DNA from: Flavobacterium terrae
Lineage (GTDB): Bacteria > Bacteroidota > Bacteroidia > Flavobacteriales > Flavobacteriaceae
DNA: 64,000 nt
Assembly (NCBI RefSeq): GCF_900142035.1
Contig: NZ_FQZI01000005.1
Coordinates: 124,001-188,000, forward strand
Direction of reading: 5' to 3'
In this document: in pieces, positions 10,030-19,318 of the stretch
How positions within the stretch are numbered: position 1 is the first letter of the stretch
Layout of the letters: every line of letters starts with the position of its first letter
Translations under genes and position numbers: made by a program
The notes under the pieces: generated by a model
Told to the model about the DNA's origin: nothing
What the model saw: only the letters and a program-made list of their open reading frames with translations
Databases searched by the model: none

Positions 10030-12414
10030 ATGTCCACATTTCAAAAAATAAGTCTTCTATTCATCCTTATCCTAGGAACATTTAATGGCTTTTCACAAGA
10101 AAAATTTACTTTGAGTGGTATAATAACCGACTCAAAAAGTAACGAAACACTTATTGGGGTATCTGTCTACATTAATGAAGCAAAGACATCTGTTTTAACC
10201 AATGAATATGGCTTTTATTCTATAACACTTCCTTATGGAAATTATAATATCTCAGTAGATTATTCTGGATTTATAACTATCAATGAAAAAATTAGTTTAA
10301 CCGAAAACGTTAATAAAAATTTTGCGTTAATCGAAGAAAACAGGAATGTAAAACAACTAGAAGAAGTTACTATTGTTCAAAAAAATATTGCGAACATTAG
10401 GAAACCAGAAATGAGTGTAAACAAACTCAGCATTCAAACCATAAAAAAAATGCCTGTTGTATTGGGTGAAGTAGATGTTATAAAGTCACTTCTTTTCCTA
10501 CCGGGAGTTACAAATGCTGGTGAAGGTCAATCAGGATTTAATGTTCGTGGTGGTGGTGCTGATCAAAACTTAGTATTACTTGACGAAGCAACAATTTACA
10601 ACACTTCACATTTATTTGGGTTATTCTCTGTATTTAACCCTGACGCAATTAAAGATTTAAAATTATATAAAGGAGGAATTCCATCAAAATTTGGTGGTAG
10701 AGCATCTTCGGTATTAGACATTTACCAAAAAGATGGAAATAGCAATAACTTTAGTGTTAATGGAGGAGTTGGAGTTGTTTCGACTAGAATTTTGGCCGAA
10801 GGCCCAATTGTTAAAGAAAAAGGCTCTTTCCTTATTGGTGGTAGAGCTTCTTATGCCCATTTGTTCTTAAAACTGACTGACAATCAAAACTCGGCTTATT
10901 TTTACGATTTGAATACTAAAATGAACTATAAGCTTAATAAAAACAATAATATTTACCTTTCTGGATATTTTGGTAGAGATGTTTTTACTTTGAGCGACAG
11001 CTTTACCAACACTTATGGAAATTCAACATTTAATTTACGTTGGAATCATCTTTTTTCTGATAAATTATTTTCAAACCTATCAGTTATTTATAGCAATTAC
11101 TATTATGGCTTAGTTTTAGACTTTGTTGATTTTAATTGGGAATCAGGAATTGAAAGTTATAATTTCAAATATGATTTTAAACATTATCTTTCTGATAAAT
11201 TGAAACTTAGCTACGGTGTTAATTCTATTTATTACAAGTTTAATCCTGGAACAATAGAACCTTTAAGCGAAAATTCATCAATTAATTACAGACAATTAGA
11301 TAGAAAATATGCGTTTGAACCTGCTGTTTATCTAGATGCAGAACAAAAACTATCAAAAATATTCTCGATAAATTATGGCTTACGTTATAGTTTATTTTAT
11401 CGTTTAGGAGAATCTACTATCAACTATTATGAGAATAACCAACCTGTAGTTTATGATGCCGATTTAAAAGTTTATGACAAAGCAAAACCAATTTCAACGC
11501 AATACTTTGGTAAAAACAAAAAAATAGCCAACTACAGTAATTTTGAACCTAGAATTTCATTAGCCATGGAGATCGATGAAAATCAATCTGTTAAAGTTAG
11601 TTATAATCGAATGGTGCAATACTTACAACTGATTTCAAACACAGCATCTCCCACTCCTCTTGATGTTTGGACTCCTAGTGATAATTATATAAAACCACAG
11701 CTGGCAGATCAAGTCGCTGTTGGATATTTCAAAAACTTCAATGATGACAATTACACACTCGAACTTGAGAGTTTTTATAAAACAGTTAAAAACAGACTAG
11801 ACTATATTGATGGTGCTGATTTAATAGCAAATGAAGCCATTGAACAAGTAATCCTAAATGGCGAGATGAGATCACATGGTTTAGAAGTTCTTGTTAGAAA
11901 AAACACAGGAGATTTTAGCGGTTGGATTGCCTATACTTTATCAAAATCAGAACAAAGAACACCCGGAAGAACTCCAGAAGAAATTGGTATAAACAATGGG
12001 CAATGGTACCGTTCTGCCTATGACAAAAGACATAATGTAGCCGTTACAGCAAGTTACAAACTGAACAAGCGTTTGAGCTTTGCAGCAAATTTTACTCTTC
12101 AATCAGGACAACCTGTTACTTTTCCAAAATCATATTATACTTTTCAAGGCGCAACTGTTCCAAGCTATGGGTTACGTAATGAAAATAGGCTTCCAACCTA
12201 TCATCATCTTGATATTGCTGCAACACTTACAACCAAACAAAAAAGAGAAAAGAAATTTAAAAGCGAATGGGTTTTCAGTATTTACAATTTATACAATAGA
12301 AAAAATGCTGCCTCAATTAGTTTTGGCAAAAACAATGAAACAGGGGTTAATGAAGCCACCCGACTTTCAATTTTTGGCATAATCCCATCAGTATCCTACA
12401 ATTTTAAATATTAA
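10030..12414 (+). CDS. TonB-dependent outer membrane receptor with CarboxypepD-like N-domain
   Basis: A 794-residue receptor. A signal peptide (about 1-22, cut after FSQ) is followed by a carboxypeptidase-regulatory-like beta domain (25-105, TLSGIITDSKSNETLIGVSV), a plug domain (about 125-235, with FNVRGGGADQNLVLLDEATIYN) and a beta-barrel ending in SVSYNFKY with terminal aromatic. It should import a ligand through the outer membrane using TonB energy; the ligand is unknown. The DUF4249 lipoprotein gene follows 3 bases later, a standing pair in Bacteroidota, where it probably acts as surface partner. Confidence 0.93.
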   Translation: MSTFQKISLLFILILGTFNGFSQEKFTLSGIITDSKSNETLIGVSVYINEAKTSVLTNEYGFYSITLPYGNYNISVDYSGFITINEKISLTENVNKNFALIEENRNVKQLEEVTIVQKNIANIRKPEMSVNKLSIQTIKKMPVVLGEVDVIKSLLFLPGVTNAGEGQSGFNVRGGGADQNLVLLDEATIYNTSHLFGLFSVFNPDAIKDLKLYKGGIPSKFGGRASSVLDIYQKDGNSNNFSVNGGVGVVSTRILAEGPIVKEKGSFLIGGRASYAHLFLKLTDNQNSAYFYDLNTKMNYKLNKNNNIYLSGYFGRDVFTLSDSFTNTYGNSTFNLRWNHLFSDKLFSNLSVIYSNYYYGLVLDFVDFNWESGIESYNFKYDFKHYLSDKLKLSYGVNSIYYKFNPGTIEPLSENSSINYRQLDRKYAFEPAVYLDAEQKLSKIFSINYGLRYSLFYRLGESTINYYENNQPVVYDADLKVYDKAKPISTQYFGKNKKIANYSNFEPRISLAMEIDENQSVKVSYNRMVQYLQLISNTASPTPLDVWTPSDNYIKPQLADQVAVGYFKNFNDDNYTLELESFYKTVKNRLDYIDGADLIANEAIEQVILNGEMRSHGLEVLVRKNTGDFSGWIAYTLSKSEQRTPGRTPEEIGINNGQWYRSAYDKRHNVAVTASYKLNKRLSFAANFTLQSGQPVTFPKSYYTFQGATVPSYGLRNENRLPTYHHLDIAATLTTKQKREKKFKSEWVFSIYNLYNRKNAASISFGKNNETGVNEATRLSIFGIIPSVSYNFKY

Positions 12415-12417
12415 ATC

Positions 12418-13248
12418 ATGAAAAGATACATTCAATATATACTACTATTATTACTTACATTTTCGCAATTGAGTTGTGAAGACACAATAAATGTTGATTT
12501 AAATAACGAAGACCCAAAATTAGTAATTGATGCTGTTCTAAAATGGCCTAAAGGAACTAATGGAGAAAATCAAACTATTAAACTTACTAAAACCAGTGAT
12601 TTTTACAATAATGAAGTACCGCCAGCTTCTGGTGCTATAGTAACAGTTACCAATAGTAGCAATGTAGTTTTTAACTTTATTGAAGATGCAAATACTGGGA
12701 TTTATAATTGTACTAATTTTGTACCTGTAATTAATGAATTATACACTCTACACATAACTTACGAAGGACAAACCTATACAGCAACCGATAAACTATATGC
12801 TACTCCTGCAATTCAATACGTAGAACAAACTAATCTTCCTCCAATTGGCGGAGGAGAAGAAATAGTTCAAATCAAATTCTTCTTCCAAGACAATGGCTCA
12901 GAAGATAATTTTTATTTGGTTGGAGCTCAAAATCCTAATTATGTAACTCCTGATTATGGTGTTATAAGTGATGAATTTTTTCAAGGAAATGTAATGTTTG
13001 GTTTCTATGCAAACGACAACCTTAAACCTGGACAAAATTTAAAACTATATTTACAAGGAGTCTCAAATCCTTATTACAATTACATGAACAAATTAATTGC
13101 AATAAGCGGAACAAATAACGGAAATCCTTTTGCAACACCTCCAGCAACATTAAGGGGAAATATTACAAATCAAACCAACAAAGATAATTATCCCTTAGGA
13201 TATTTTAGTTTGGGAGAAACTGACAGTAGAGATTATTTGATTCAATAA
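12418..13248 (+). CDS. DUF4249 lipoprotein, partner of the TonB receptor
   Basis: A 276-residue lipoprotein with signal peptide and lipobox LSC (Cys20), followed by EDTINVDLNNEDPKLVIDAVL, the typical DUF4249 start, and an Ig-like beta-rich body. Family members are co-encoded with TonB receptors of the type just upstream and are thought to sit on the outer membrane as ligand-binding or gating partners. The gene is separated from the receptor by 3 bases. Function beyond this association is not known. Confidence 0.87.
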   Translation: MKRYIQYILLLLLTFSQLSCEDTINVDLNNEDPKLVIDAVLKWPKGTNGENQTIKLTKTSDFYNNEVPPASGAIVTVTNSSNVVFNFIEDANTGIYNCTNFVPVINELYTLHITYEGQTYTATDKLYATPAIQYVEQTNLPPIGGGEEIVQIKFFFQDNGSEDNFYLVGAQNPNYVTPDYGVISDEFFQGNVMFGFYANDNLKPGQNLKLYLQGVSNPYYNYMNKLIAISGTNNGNPFATPPATLRGNITNQTNKDNYPLGYFSLGETDSRDYLIQ

Positions 13249-13263
13249 GACCATAAATTCTCA

Positions 13264-13271
13264 TACATTTG
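13264..13271 (+). promoter_or_regulatory. candidate -7 box (TACATTTG) of the thiamine pyrophosphokinase operon
   Basis: TAnnTTTG match 22 bases before the ATG at 13293, with a TTG 24 bases further upstream (13237-13239). It would drive the five-gene unit 13293-16733. Confidence 0.45.
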
Positions 13272-13292
13272 TATTTTATATACTCATCTTAA

Positions 13293-13961
13293 ATGTCATC
13301 ACATCATATTGTTCGAGACGATCAGGAGCCTGCTCTAATTATTGCTAATGGTGCCGAATGTTCTCAAGAATTATTAGGTCAATTATTAGAATGGTCTCCT
13401 TATGTGGTTGTCCTTGATTCGGCCATAGAAAGAGTTTTTAATTTAGGAATAAAAGTAGATGTACTTTTAGGAGATTTTGATCGTGGATTTGATCCAGAAT
13501 ACTTTAAAGAACAACAATATCCTTTAGACATTGTCTATGCTCCAGATCAAAATAAAACAGATTTAGAAAAAGCTTTCGAATTTCTTATAGAAAAAGGTCA
13601 TAAAGCTGTAAATGTTGTCTGGGCAACTGGAAAAAGAGCTGATCATACTATAACCAACATAACAAATATCATTCGTTATAAAGACCAATTAAAAATTGTA
13701 ATTATTGATGACCATTCTAAAATTTTTTTACTTCCAAAAAAATTCGAAAAATGGTATACTAAGGACAGTATTATTTCCTTAATCCCAATTGGAGAAGTCA
13801 CAGGTATACATTCAAAAAATTTGTTTTATCCGCTAGAAAATGATACCTTAACCATAGGTTTTAGAACTGGAAGTAGCAATCATGTGGCTGAAGATGGTAT
13901 GGTTGTTGTAAGTTATGAAACTGGTAATTTATTATTAATTGAATCTTTTGACCAAATATGA
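13293..13961 (+). CDS. thiamine pyrophosphokinase
   Basis: A 222-residue enzyme that transfers pyrophosphate from ATP to thiamine, giving the cofactor thiamine diphosphate. The catalytic domain has GDFDRG at 60-65 (GDFDS in many homologues) and DQNKTDLEKA at 85-94, both acidic metal and ATP sites; GKRADHTITNI near 112-122 and the C-terminal thiamine-binding part RTGSSNHV with GMVVVSYETG complete the fold. It overlaps the thioredoxin gene by 4 bases (ATGA). The coupling of this housekeeping gene to the ApbE cluster may only be a matter of shared transcription. Confidence 0.92.
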   Translation: MSSHHIVRDDQEPALIIANGAECSQELLGQLLEWSPYVVVLDSAIERVFNLGIKVDVLLGDFDRGFDPEYFKEQQYPLDIVYAPDQNKTDLEKAFEFLIEKGHKAVNVVWATGKRADHTITNITNIIRYKDQLKIVIIDDHSKIFLLPKKFEKWYTKDSIISLIPIGEVTGIHSKNLFYPLENDTLTIGFRTGSSNHVAEDGMVVVSYETGNLLLIESFDQI

Positions 13962-14383
13962 AAAATCTATTTAAAATTTTAATCCTACTTGCTACATTTT
14001 CTGTAAGCGCACAAGAAAAACTAACTTTTGATCAATCCCTTACAAAAGCTCAAAACGAGCATAAAAATGTTTTTTTATTCTTTTCGGGTTCAGACTGGTG
14101 TGCGCCATGTGTAAAATTTAAAAAATTCTATGTCGACACTGAGCAATTTAAAACCTTCAGTGATGAAAAACTGGTAGTTTACAATGCAGATTTTCCTCGT
14201 CAAAAGAAAAATCAGCTTGCAAAAGAAATAGCTGCCGAAAATGGAAAATTAGCTGACAAATACAATTCTAAAGGACAATTCCCTATGATTTTATTATTAA
14301 ATGACAAAGGAGAGGTTATCAAAAAATGGGAACAACTTCCAAGTGAAACTTTAGAGCAGTTTATCGAAAAACTTAAATCTTAA
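13958..14383 (+). CDS. periplasmic thioredoxin-like protein
   Basis: A 141-residue exported thioredoxin-fold protein: signal peptide 1-18 (cut near VSA/QEK), redox motif WCAPC at 47-51, and the cis-proline region QFPMILLL (105-112). The two Cys should cycle dithiol/disulfide in the periplasm. It overlaps the TPK gene by 4 bases and the ApbE gene by one base. Thioredoxin, ApbE, DUF4266 and DUF3570 genes recur together in Bacteroidota and other phyla, suggesting it keeps thiols of the DUF4266 lipoprotein (C-terminal GGGCGCN) reduced; that link is inference. Confidence 0.87.
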   Translation: MKNLFKILILLATFSVSAQEKLTFDQSLTKAQNEHKNVFLFFSGSDWCAPCVKFKKFYVDTEQFKTFSDEKLVVYNADFPRQKKNQLAKEIAAENGKLADKYNSKGQFPMILLLNDKGEVIKKWEQLPSETLEQFIEKLKS

Positions 14384-15303
14384 TGCTTTTAAAAAAGGTT
14401 GAAAAATTAATGGGAAATCGATTTGAGATTTCAGTAATTGGACCTGATGAAAATTGGTGTACCAATAAAATTAATTTAGCAATAGAAGAAATAAGACGCA
14501 TTGAAAGATTATTAACTACTTTTTCAAACGAAAGCATAACGTATCAGATTAATGAAAATGCAGGAATAAAACCAATTGAAGTTCCTGACGAAGTTTTTAA
14601 TCTAATACAGCGTTGCCAAATGATTTCTCAAATGACTCAAGGAGCTTTCGATATTAGCTACGGAGGATTAGATAAAAAATTCTGGAATTTTGACACAAAA
14701 ATGACATCACTTCCAGATCCAGAGTTAGCTAAAAAATCGGTTGAGTTAATCAATTACAAAAACATAATTCTGGATAGCGAAACAAAAACTGTTTTTCTGA
14801 AAAAAGCAGGTATGCGTATTGGTTTTGGAGGTATTGGAAAAGGATACGCCGCCGAAATGGCTAAAAAAATTCTTAAAGAAAATGAAGTAAAAAGCGGTAT
14901 TGTAAATGCTTCAGGAGACTTATCAGCATGGGGCCATCAAGAAAATGGTAATCCATGGACAATTGGTGTTGCAGACCCTAACCATCGTAACGAAATTTTT
15001 TCTACATTTAATATCACAAATACGGCAGTAGCTACATCAGGTAATTATGAAAAATTTGTAATGATTGGTAATAAAAAATATTCCCACACTATAGACCCAA
15101 AAACGGGTTTCCCGGTTAGAGGAATAAAAAGTGTTACTATCATTGCTCAAAATGCAGAAATTGCAGATGCATTAGCTACACCTGTAACAGTCATGGGAAT
15201 TGAAGTTGGGATGGATTTTATAAATCAACTTAAAAATATTGGCTGCATAATTATTGACGATAACGATAAAAAATATTTTTCAAAAAATATCAACCTAACC
15301 TAA
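14383..15303 (+). CDS. apbE: FAD:protein FMN transferase (ApbE family)
   Basis: A 306-residue flavin transferase that attaches FMN from FAD to Thr/Ser of target proteins. Visible motifs: GFGGIGKGYAAE (147-158), NASGDL (175-180), ATSGNYE (217-223), HTIDPKTG (235-242) and ADALATP (261-267), which hold FAD and the catalytic Mg. ApbE is usually exported, but no clear signal peptide or lipobox is present at this start (MLLKKVEKLMGNRFEISV), so the compartment is uncertain. No classical FMN-binding-domain target is encoded in the window; the DUF4266 lipoprotein next door is a candidate. Confidence 0.94.
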   Translation: MLLKKVEKLMGNRFEISVIGPDENWCTNKINLAIEEIRRIERLLTTFSNESITYQINENAGIKPIEVPDEVFNLIQRCQMISQMTQGAFDISYGGLDKKFWNFDTKMTSLPDPELAKKSVELINYKNIILDSETKTVFLKKAGMRIGFGGIGKGYAAEMAKKILKENEVKSGIVNASGDLSAWGHQENGNPWTIGVADPNHRNEIFSTFNITNTAVATSGNYEKFVMIGNKKYSHTIDPKTGFPVRGIKSVTIIAQNAEIADALATPVTVMGIEVGMDFINQLKNIGCIIIDDNDKKYFSKNINLT

Positions 15304-15308
15304 ACACT

Positions 15309-15512
15309 ATGAAACCTATAATATGCCTTCTGTTTTTACTTGGTGTCAGTTGCACATCTGTAAAAGAGTATGAAAAATCAAAAATAAACGATGCCGAAAT
15401 GGCGCTTTCATCAAAAAAATCTGAAAAGTTCGAAAATACTTTTGAGTTATATCGTGAAGCGAGTTCTGGTGCTAATGGAGGTAAAACAGGTGGTGGCTGC
15501 GGCTGTAATTAA
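15309..15512 (+). CDS. DUF4266 small lipoprotein with Gly/Cys-rich tail
   Basis: A 67-residue lipoprotein: signal peptide with lipobox GVSC (Cys15), the DUF4266 signature KEYEKSKINDAEMAL, then a short FELYREASSGANGGK stretch and the terminal GGGCGCN with Cys64 and Cys66. Function is unknown. It lies between ApbE (5 bases upstream) and DUF3570 (12 bases downstream). The SSGAN at 52-56 resembles the S/T-G-A-S/T flavinylation signature, except for Asn at the last place, and the two Cys could be a metal or redox site served by the neighbouring thioredoxin. Confidence 0.85.
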   Translation: MKPIICLLFLLGVSCTSVKEYEKSKINDAEMALSSKKSEKFENTFELYREASSGANGGKTGGGCGCN

Positions 15513-15524
15513 TTTATATTTTTT

Positions 15525-16733
15525 ATGAAAAAAAGAGTCATTACAGCTTCTCTGCTTGCTTTTATTTTTGGAAACTTAAAAGCACAAGAAACAGTTCAAG
15601 ATAGTTCAGCTTATAAAAAGCAAAAGTTAAAAATTGAAGAAGTAAATTTTATTTCTAGTTATTATTCACAAGACGGAAATAACTCGGCAGTCACTGGGGG
15701 GTTAGGTACAGAAAAATTAACAGATATTGCGACAACTATTGATGTTCATGTTTCTAAGTACGATAAGAACAACAACAAACATAGTCTTGTAGCAGAAATA
15801 GGTGTAGACAGTTACACATCAGCATCTTCAGACAAAATTGACCCTAATACTGTAACCTCTGCATCTTATCAAGATGTGAGAGTGTATCCGTCATTTAATT
15901 ATGCTTTTGATAACGAAGAAAAAAACTATAGCTTAAATGCTGGAATTTCTGGTTCTGCAGAATTTGATTATACATCGTTTGGTTTTAATGCAGGATTTAC
16001 AAAACTCTCAAAGGATAAAAACAGAGAATTCTCGGTCAAAGGAATGGCATTTTTCGATACTTGGAAAGTAATTTTGCCTATTGAACTAAGGAATAACCCC
16101 TCTGACAATGATGCCAAACACTTAGATAGTAAACCTAGAACATCGTATAATTTAGGCTTGGCGTTTTCACAAGTAGTCAATAAAAACTTTCAAACATCAT
16201 TTTTATTAGATTTAGGTTATCAACAAGGACTTTTGGCAACAAAATTCAATCGTGTATATTTCATGGAAGACCCTTCAATTGTAAAATCTGAAAAACTTCC
16301 TGACACAAGAATTAAAATTCCTTTTGGAGTTCGTGCAAACTATTTTCTTGGAGACAATATAGTTTTAAGAAGTTATTACAGATATTATTGGGACGACTGG
16401 GGAATTAATTCTCACACAATAAGTTTAGAACCAAGTTATAAGATAACTCCTTTTACTTCAATATCGATACCTTATCGTTTTTATACACAAACAGCAGCTG
16501 ATTATTTCAAACCTTTTCAAAAGCATAGTGTTTTAGACGAATTGTATACTAGTGATTATGATTTATCTAAGTTTAATAGCCATATGATAGGTGCAAGCTA
16601 TAGAGTTCTGGATTCAGGAAATGGAATTTTTCATATAAAAAGAATTAATTCATTAGAATTGAGATACGGCTTTTACACTCGAGACAATGGTCTTGACTCC
16701 CATATAATTACATTAGCTTTACGTTTTAAATAA
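15525..16733 (+). CDS. DUF3570 outer-membrane beta-barrel protein
   Basis: A 402-residue exported protein with signal peptide (about 1-20, LKAQE) and repeated amphipathic beta strands ending in IITLALRFK with a C-terminal Phe two residues from the end, as in outer-membrane barrels. DUF3570 members occur with ApbE, DUF4266 and thioredoxin genes. Presumably it forms the outer-membrane part of this system; nothing in the sequence names a substrate. It closes the operon and is followed by a symmetric terminator. Confidence 0.85.
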   Translation: MKKRVITASLLAFIFGNLKAQETVQDSSAYKKQKLKIEEVNFISSYYSQDGNNSAVTGGLGTEKLTDIATTIDVHVSKYDKNNNKHSLVAEIGVDSYTSASSDKIDPNTVTSASYQDVRVYPSFNYAFDNEEKNYSLNAGISGSAEFDYTSFGFNAGFTKLSKDKNREFSVKGMAFFDTWKVILPIELRNNPSDNDAKHLDSKPRTSYNLGLAFSQVVNKNFQTSFLLDLGYQQGLLATKFNRVYFMEDPSIVKSEKLPDTRIKIPFGVRANYFLGDNIVLRSYYRYYWDDWGINSHTISLEPSYKITPFTSISIPYRFYTQTAADYFKPFQKHSVLDELYTSDYDLSKFNSHMIGASYRVLDSGNGIFHIKRINSLELRYGFYTRDNGLDSHIITLALRFK

Positions 16734-16753
16734 TTTAGGGCTGATTAAACTTT

Positions 16754-16786
16754 AAAAATAAGACTTTTAAAAGTCTTATTTTTTTT
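16754..16786 (+). terminator. rho-independent terminator after the DUF3570 gene
   Basis: A perfectly symmetric 30-base sequence centred on TTAA (arms 16754-16768 and 16769-16783) ending in a long T run. Confidence 0.8.
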
Positions 16787-16821
16787 ATAATTTACTTTTT
16801 GTTGTAATACTTAATTAACGA

Positions 16822-18126
16822 ATGAATATGAAAAATCTATTTGAATACTTGAACTTAGAAAAAGAACTAGATGATTTTGATATAATTCATGAAAAAGTTG
16901 AAAAAGATATTACCTTCAAAGGAACAAATCTTTGGATCTTAGTTTTTGCCATTTTTGTAGCATCAATAGGGTTAAACACAAACTCCACTGCAGTTATAAT
17001 TGGTGCCATGTTAATATCTCCTTTAATGGGACCAATAAACGGTATGGGATATAGCGTTGCAACCTATGATTTTCCTTTGTTTAAAATGGCGCTTAAAAAC
17101 TTTGGCTTTGCAGTATTAGCAAGTTTGATTGCTTCTTCTTTATATTTTACAATAAGCCCTTTATCAACAGCACATTCGGAATTATTAGCAAGAACGAGTC
17201 CAACAATCTATGATGTTTTAATTGCTTTTTTTGGTGGTTTAGCCGGAATAGTAGCAATTAGTAGCAAACAAAAAGGGAACATCTTACCTGGCGTAGCAAT
17301 TGCAACAGCCTTAATGCCTCCTTTATGTACCGCAGGTTATGGATTAGCTACAGGAAATCTTAACTATTTTTTTGGAGCATTTTATTTATTTACAATTAAC
17401 ACTGTTTTCATAGCCCTTTCTTCTGCTTTAGTTTGCCAATTTTTAAAATTTCCTATTCGTGCACAAATTGATGAAAAGAAGAAAAGACGTGTAAATCAAA
17501 TATTGTCACTAATAATTTTTGTAACAATTGTACCAAGTATTTATTTTGGTTATGGATTAGTGCAAAATGAAAAATTCACTGAAAACTCTAAAAAATTCAT
17601 AGAAACTATTTCTGTATTTGAAGATAATTACCTTTTAAAAAACAGTATTGATCCCTCAAAAAAAACAATAACTTTAGGTTTTGCAGGTAATATCTTAAAT
17701 CAAGATTATAAAAATAAAATTTATGCTAAAGCCAAAGATTTTGGCATATCTAAAGAAAACATTATATTTCAAAAAGCACTTACTTTCGGAAAAGAAAACA
17801 TTTTGTCTAAATCAGAAAATCTACAAACTGAGGTTAACAAACTACAAGCACATATACAAAAGGAAATTAGAAAAAATGACAGTATAAACAATATTGGCAA
17901 ACAATTACTTAAAGAGATAAATACTTTATATCCAGAATTTGAAGAATGTTCATTTTCAAAAACAAAGAATTACACATTAAATGACAGTATAACATCAATA
18001 AACTTAATATCACTAAGCAGTAATAAAATCATTGATATAAAAGAAAAAGAAAAAATTAAAGCTTGGTTGTCTTCAAGGCTAAAAAACAAAGACATAAAAG
18101 TATTTTTCGAAGAAAATAACAAATAA
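16822..18126 (+). CDS. DUF389 membrane protein
   Basis: A 434-residue protein of the TIGR00341/DUF389 type. Six hydrophobic segments in the first 225 residues include the conserved IIGAMLISPLMGPI and GVAIATALMPPLCTAGYGL. The rest (230-434) is a soluble, lysine-rich domain with an OmpA/BON-like alpha-beta pattern and a coiled-coil stretch around LQTEVNKLQAHIQKEI. Function of the family is not established. The second in-frame ATG (16828) is equally possible as start. It is a single-gene unit. Confidence 0.85.
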   Translation: MNMKNLFEYLNLEKELDDFDIIHEKVEKDITFKGTNLWILVFAIFVASIGLNTNSTAVIIGAMLISPLMGPINGMGYSVATYDFPLFKMALKNFGFAVLASLIASSLYFTISPLSTAHSELLARTSPTIYDVLIAFFGGLAGIVAISSKQKGNILPGVAIATALMPPLCTAGYGLATGNLNYFFGAFYLFTINTVFIALSSALVCQFLKFPIRAQIDEKKKRRVNQILSLIIFVTIVPSIYFGYGLVQNEKFTENSKKFIETISVFEDNYLLKNSIDPSKKTITLGFAGNILNQDYKNKIYAKAKDFGISKENIIFQKALTFGKENILSKSENLQTEVNKLQAHIQKEIRKNDSINNIGKQLLKEINTLYPEFEECSFSKTKNYTLNDSITSINLISLSSNKIIDIKEKEKIKAWLSSRLKNKDIKVFFEENNK

Positions 18127-18289
18127 TTAATACCTCAAAATTTCATACAAATTTTAGAATACTATAAATACAATTTTTAAAAGGCAATTAATTTTCAAGA
18201 TTGAAATTATAATACATTTTTCTAAAATAGTATTACAATATATTTTAGACCCCTAAGTAATTTTAAAACACTATAAAAACAATTGTTTT

Positions 18290-19219
18290 ATGATAAAATT
18301 ACTATTAAAAATAAGTTTATGTTTTTTATTTATAAACTGCGCAACTATTCGTGAAAAAGAATATGTTTTCAAAAGTAAGAACCATAAAAAGGCATATATA
18401 AAAAGCTATAATAAATCCTTAAAACTTTGGAATGTACCTTATCAGGAAGAAGACATTTCAACAAGTTTTGGTAAAGCGCACATCATTATTACTGGACCAA
18501 ACAAAGGCACTCCTTTAGTACTACTTCATGGAATGGATGCCACATCAACCATGTGGTTTCCCAACATTGAAGCACTCTCAAAAAAACATCGTGTCTATGC
18601 TATAGATTTTATAAATGAAGCAGGAAAATCAAAACCTTTTGAAAAATCTCTCTCTAAAGATGAAATCATAAAATGGTACAATGAAATCTTTGATCATTAC
18701 AAGCTAGAAAGAATTACTTTAATTGGAGCATCAAAAGGTGGGTGGATAGCCACTTTACTTGCGATTCAAAAAGATGAAAAAATAGAAAAAATAGTATTAT
18801 TAAGTCCAGCACAAACATTTAAAGGAATTGATCAAGTTGGCAAATCTTCATCTGCTTTGTTTCTAAAATTTTTCCCATCTAGAAAAAAACTAAACAAAAC
18901 ACTAAATGCTTTTTCATTTTATCCTAAAAAAATAAATGCAACATATAAAGAACAGCTTTATTTATCTTATAAACACACAAAATCCAATTCCAGTTTTTTG
19001 CAATTACAACCATTTTCAAACGAAGATTTAAAAAAAATAGCCATTCCAGTTTTATTGCTTATTGGAGATAATGATGTTATTAATTCTGAAAATAGTTTAA
19101 AAAATGCAGAGGAAAACTTATCTAATTGCAAAGCAGAAATCGTAAAAAATGCTGGTCATTTTTTAAGTATTGACCAAGCAGAAAAAGTAAATGATGCAAT
19201 CGTTAATTTTATCGAATAA
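18290..19219 (+). CDS. alpha/beta hydrolase lipoprotein
   Basis: A 309-residue alpha/beta hydrolase with signal peptide and a lipobox-like INC (Cys17), so probably membrane-anchored. The oxyanion loop is LLHGMDATSTMW (78-89), the nucleophile elbow GASKG (146-150, Ser148), the acid in IGDNDVIN and the base in NAGHFLSI near the end. Substrate unknown. About 160 bases of AT-rich DNA without visible features precede it, and uvrB follows after 100 bases. Confidence 0.85.
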   Translation: MIKLLLKISLCFLFINCATIREKEYVFKSKNHKKAYIKSYNKSLKLWNVPYQEEDISTSFGKAHIIITGPNKGTPLVLLHGMDATSTMWFPNIEALSKKHRVYAIDFINEAGKSKPFEKSLSKDEIIKWYNEIFDHYKLERITLIGASKGGWIATLLAIQKDEKIEKIVLLSPAQTFKGIDQVGKSSSALFLKFFPSRKKLNKTLNAFSFYPKKINATYKEQLYLSYKHTKSNSSFLQLQPFSNEDLKKIAIPVLLLIGDNDVINSENSLKNAEENLSNCKAEIVKNAGHFLSIDQAEKVNDAIVNFIE

Positions 19220-19318
19220 TAAAAAAGGATAATTCAATTTTCAGATTTTACTTTGTAACTTTACGCTCCTGCCAAAAAATGGAAAGGTAAAATAACACAA
19301 GACACTCCGTTTATTAAA

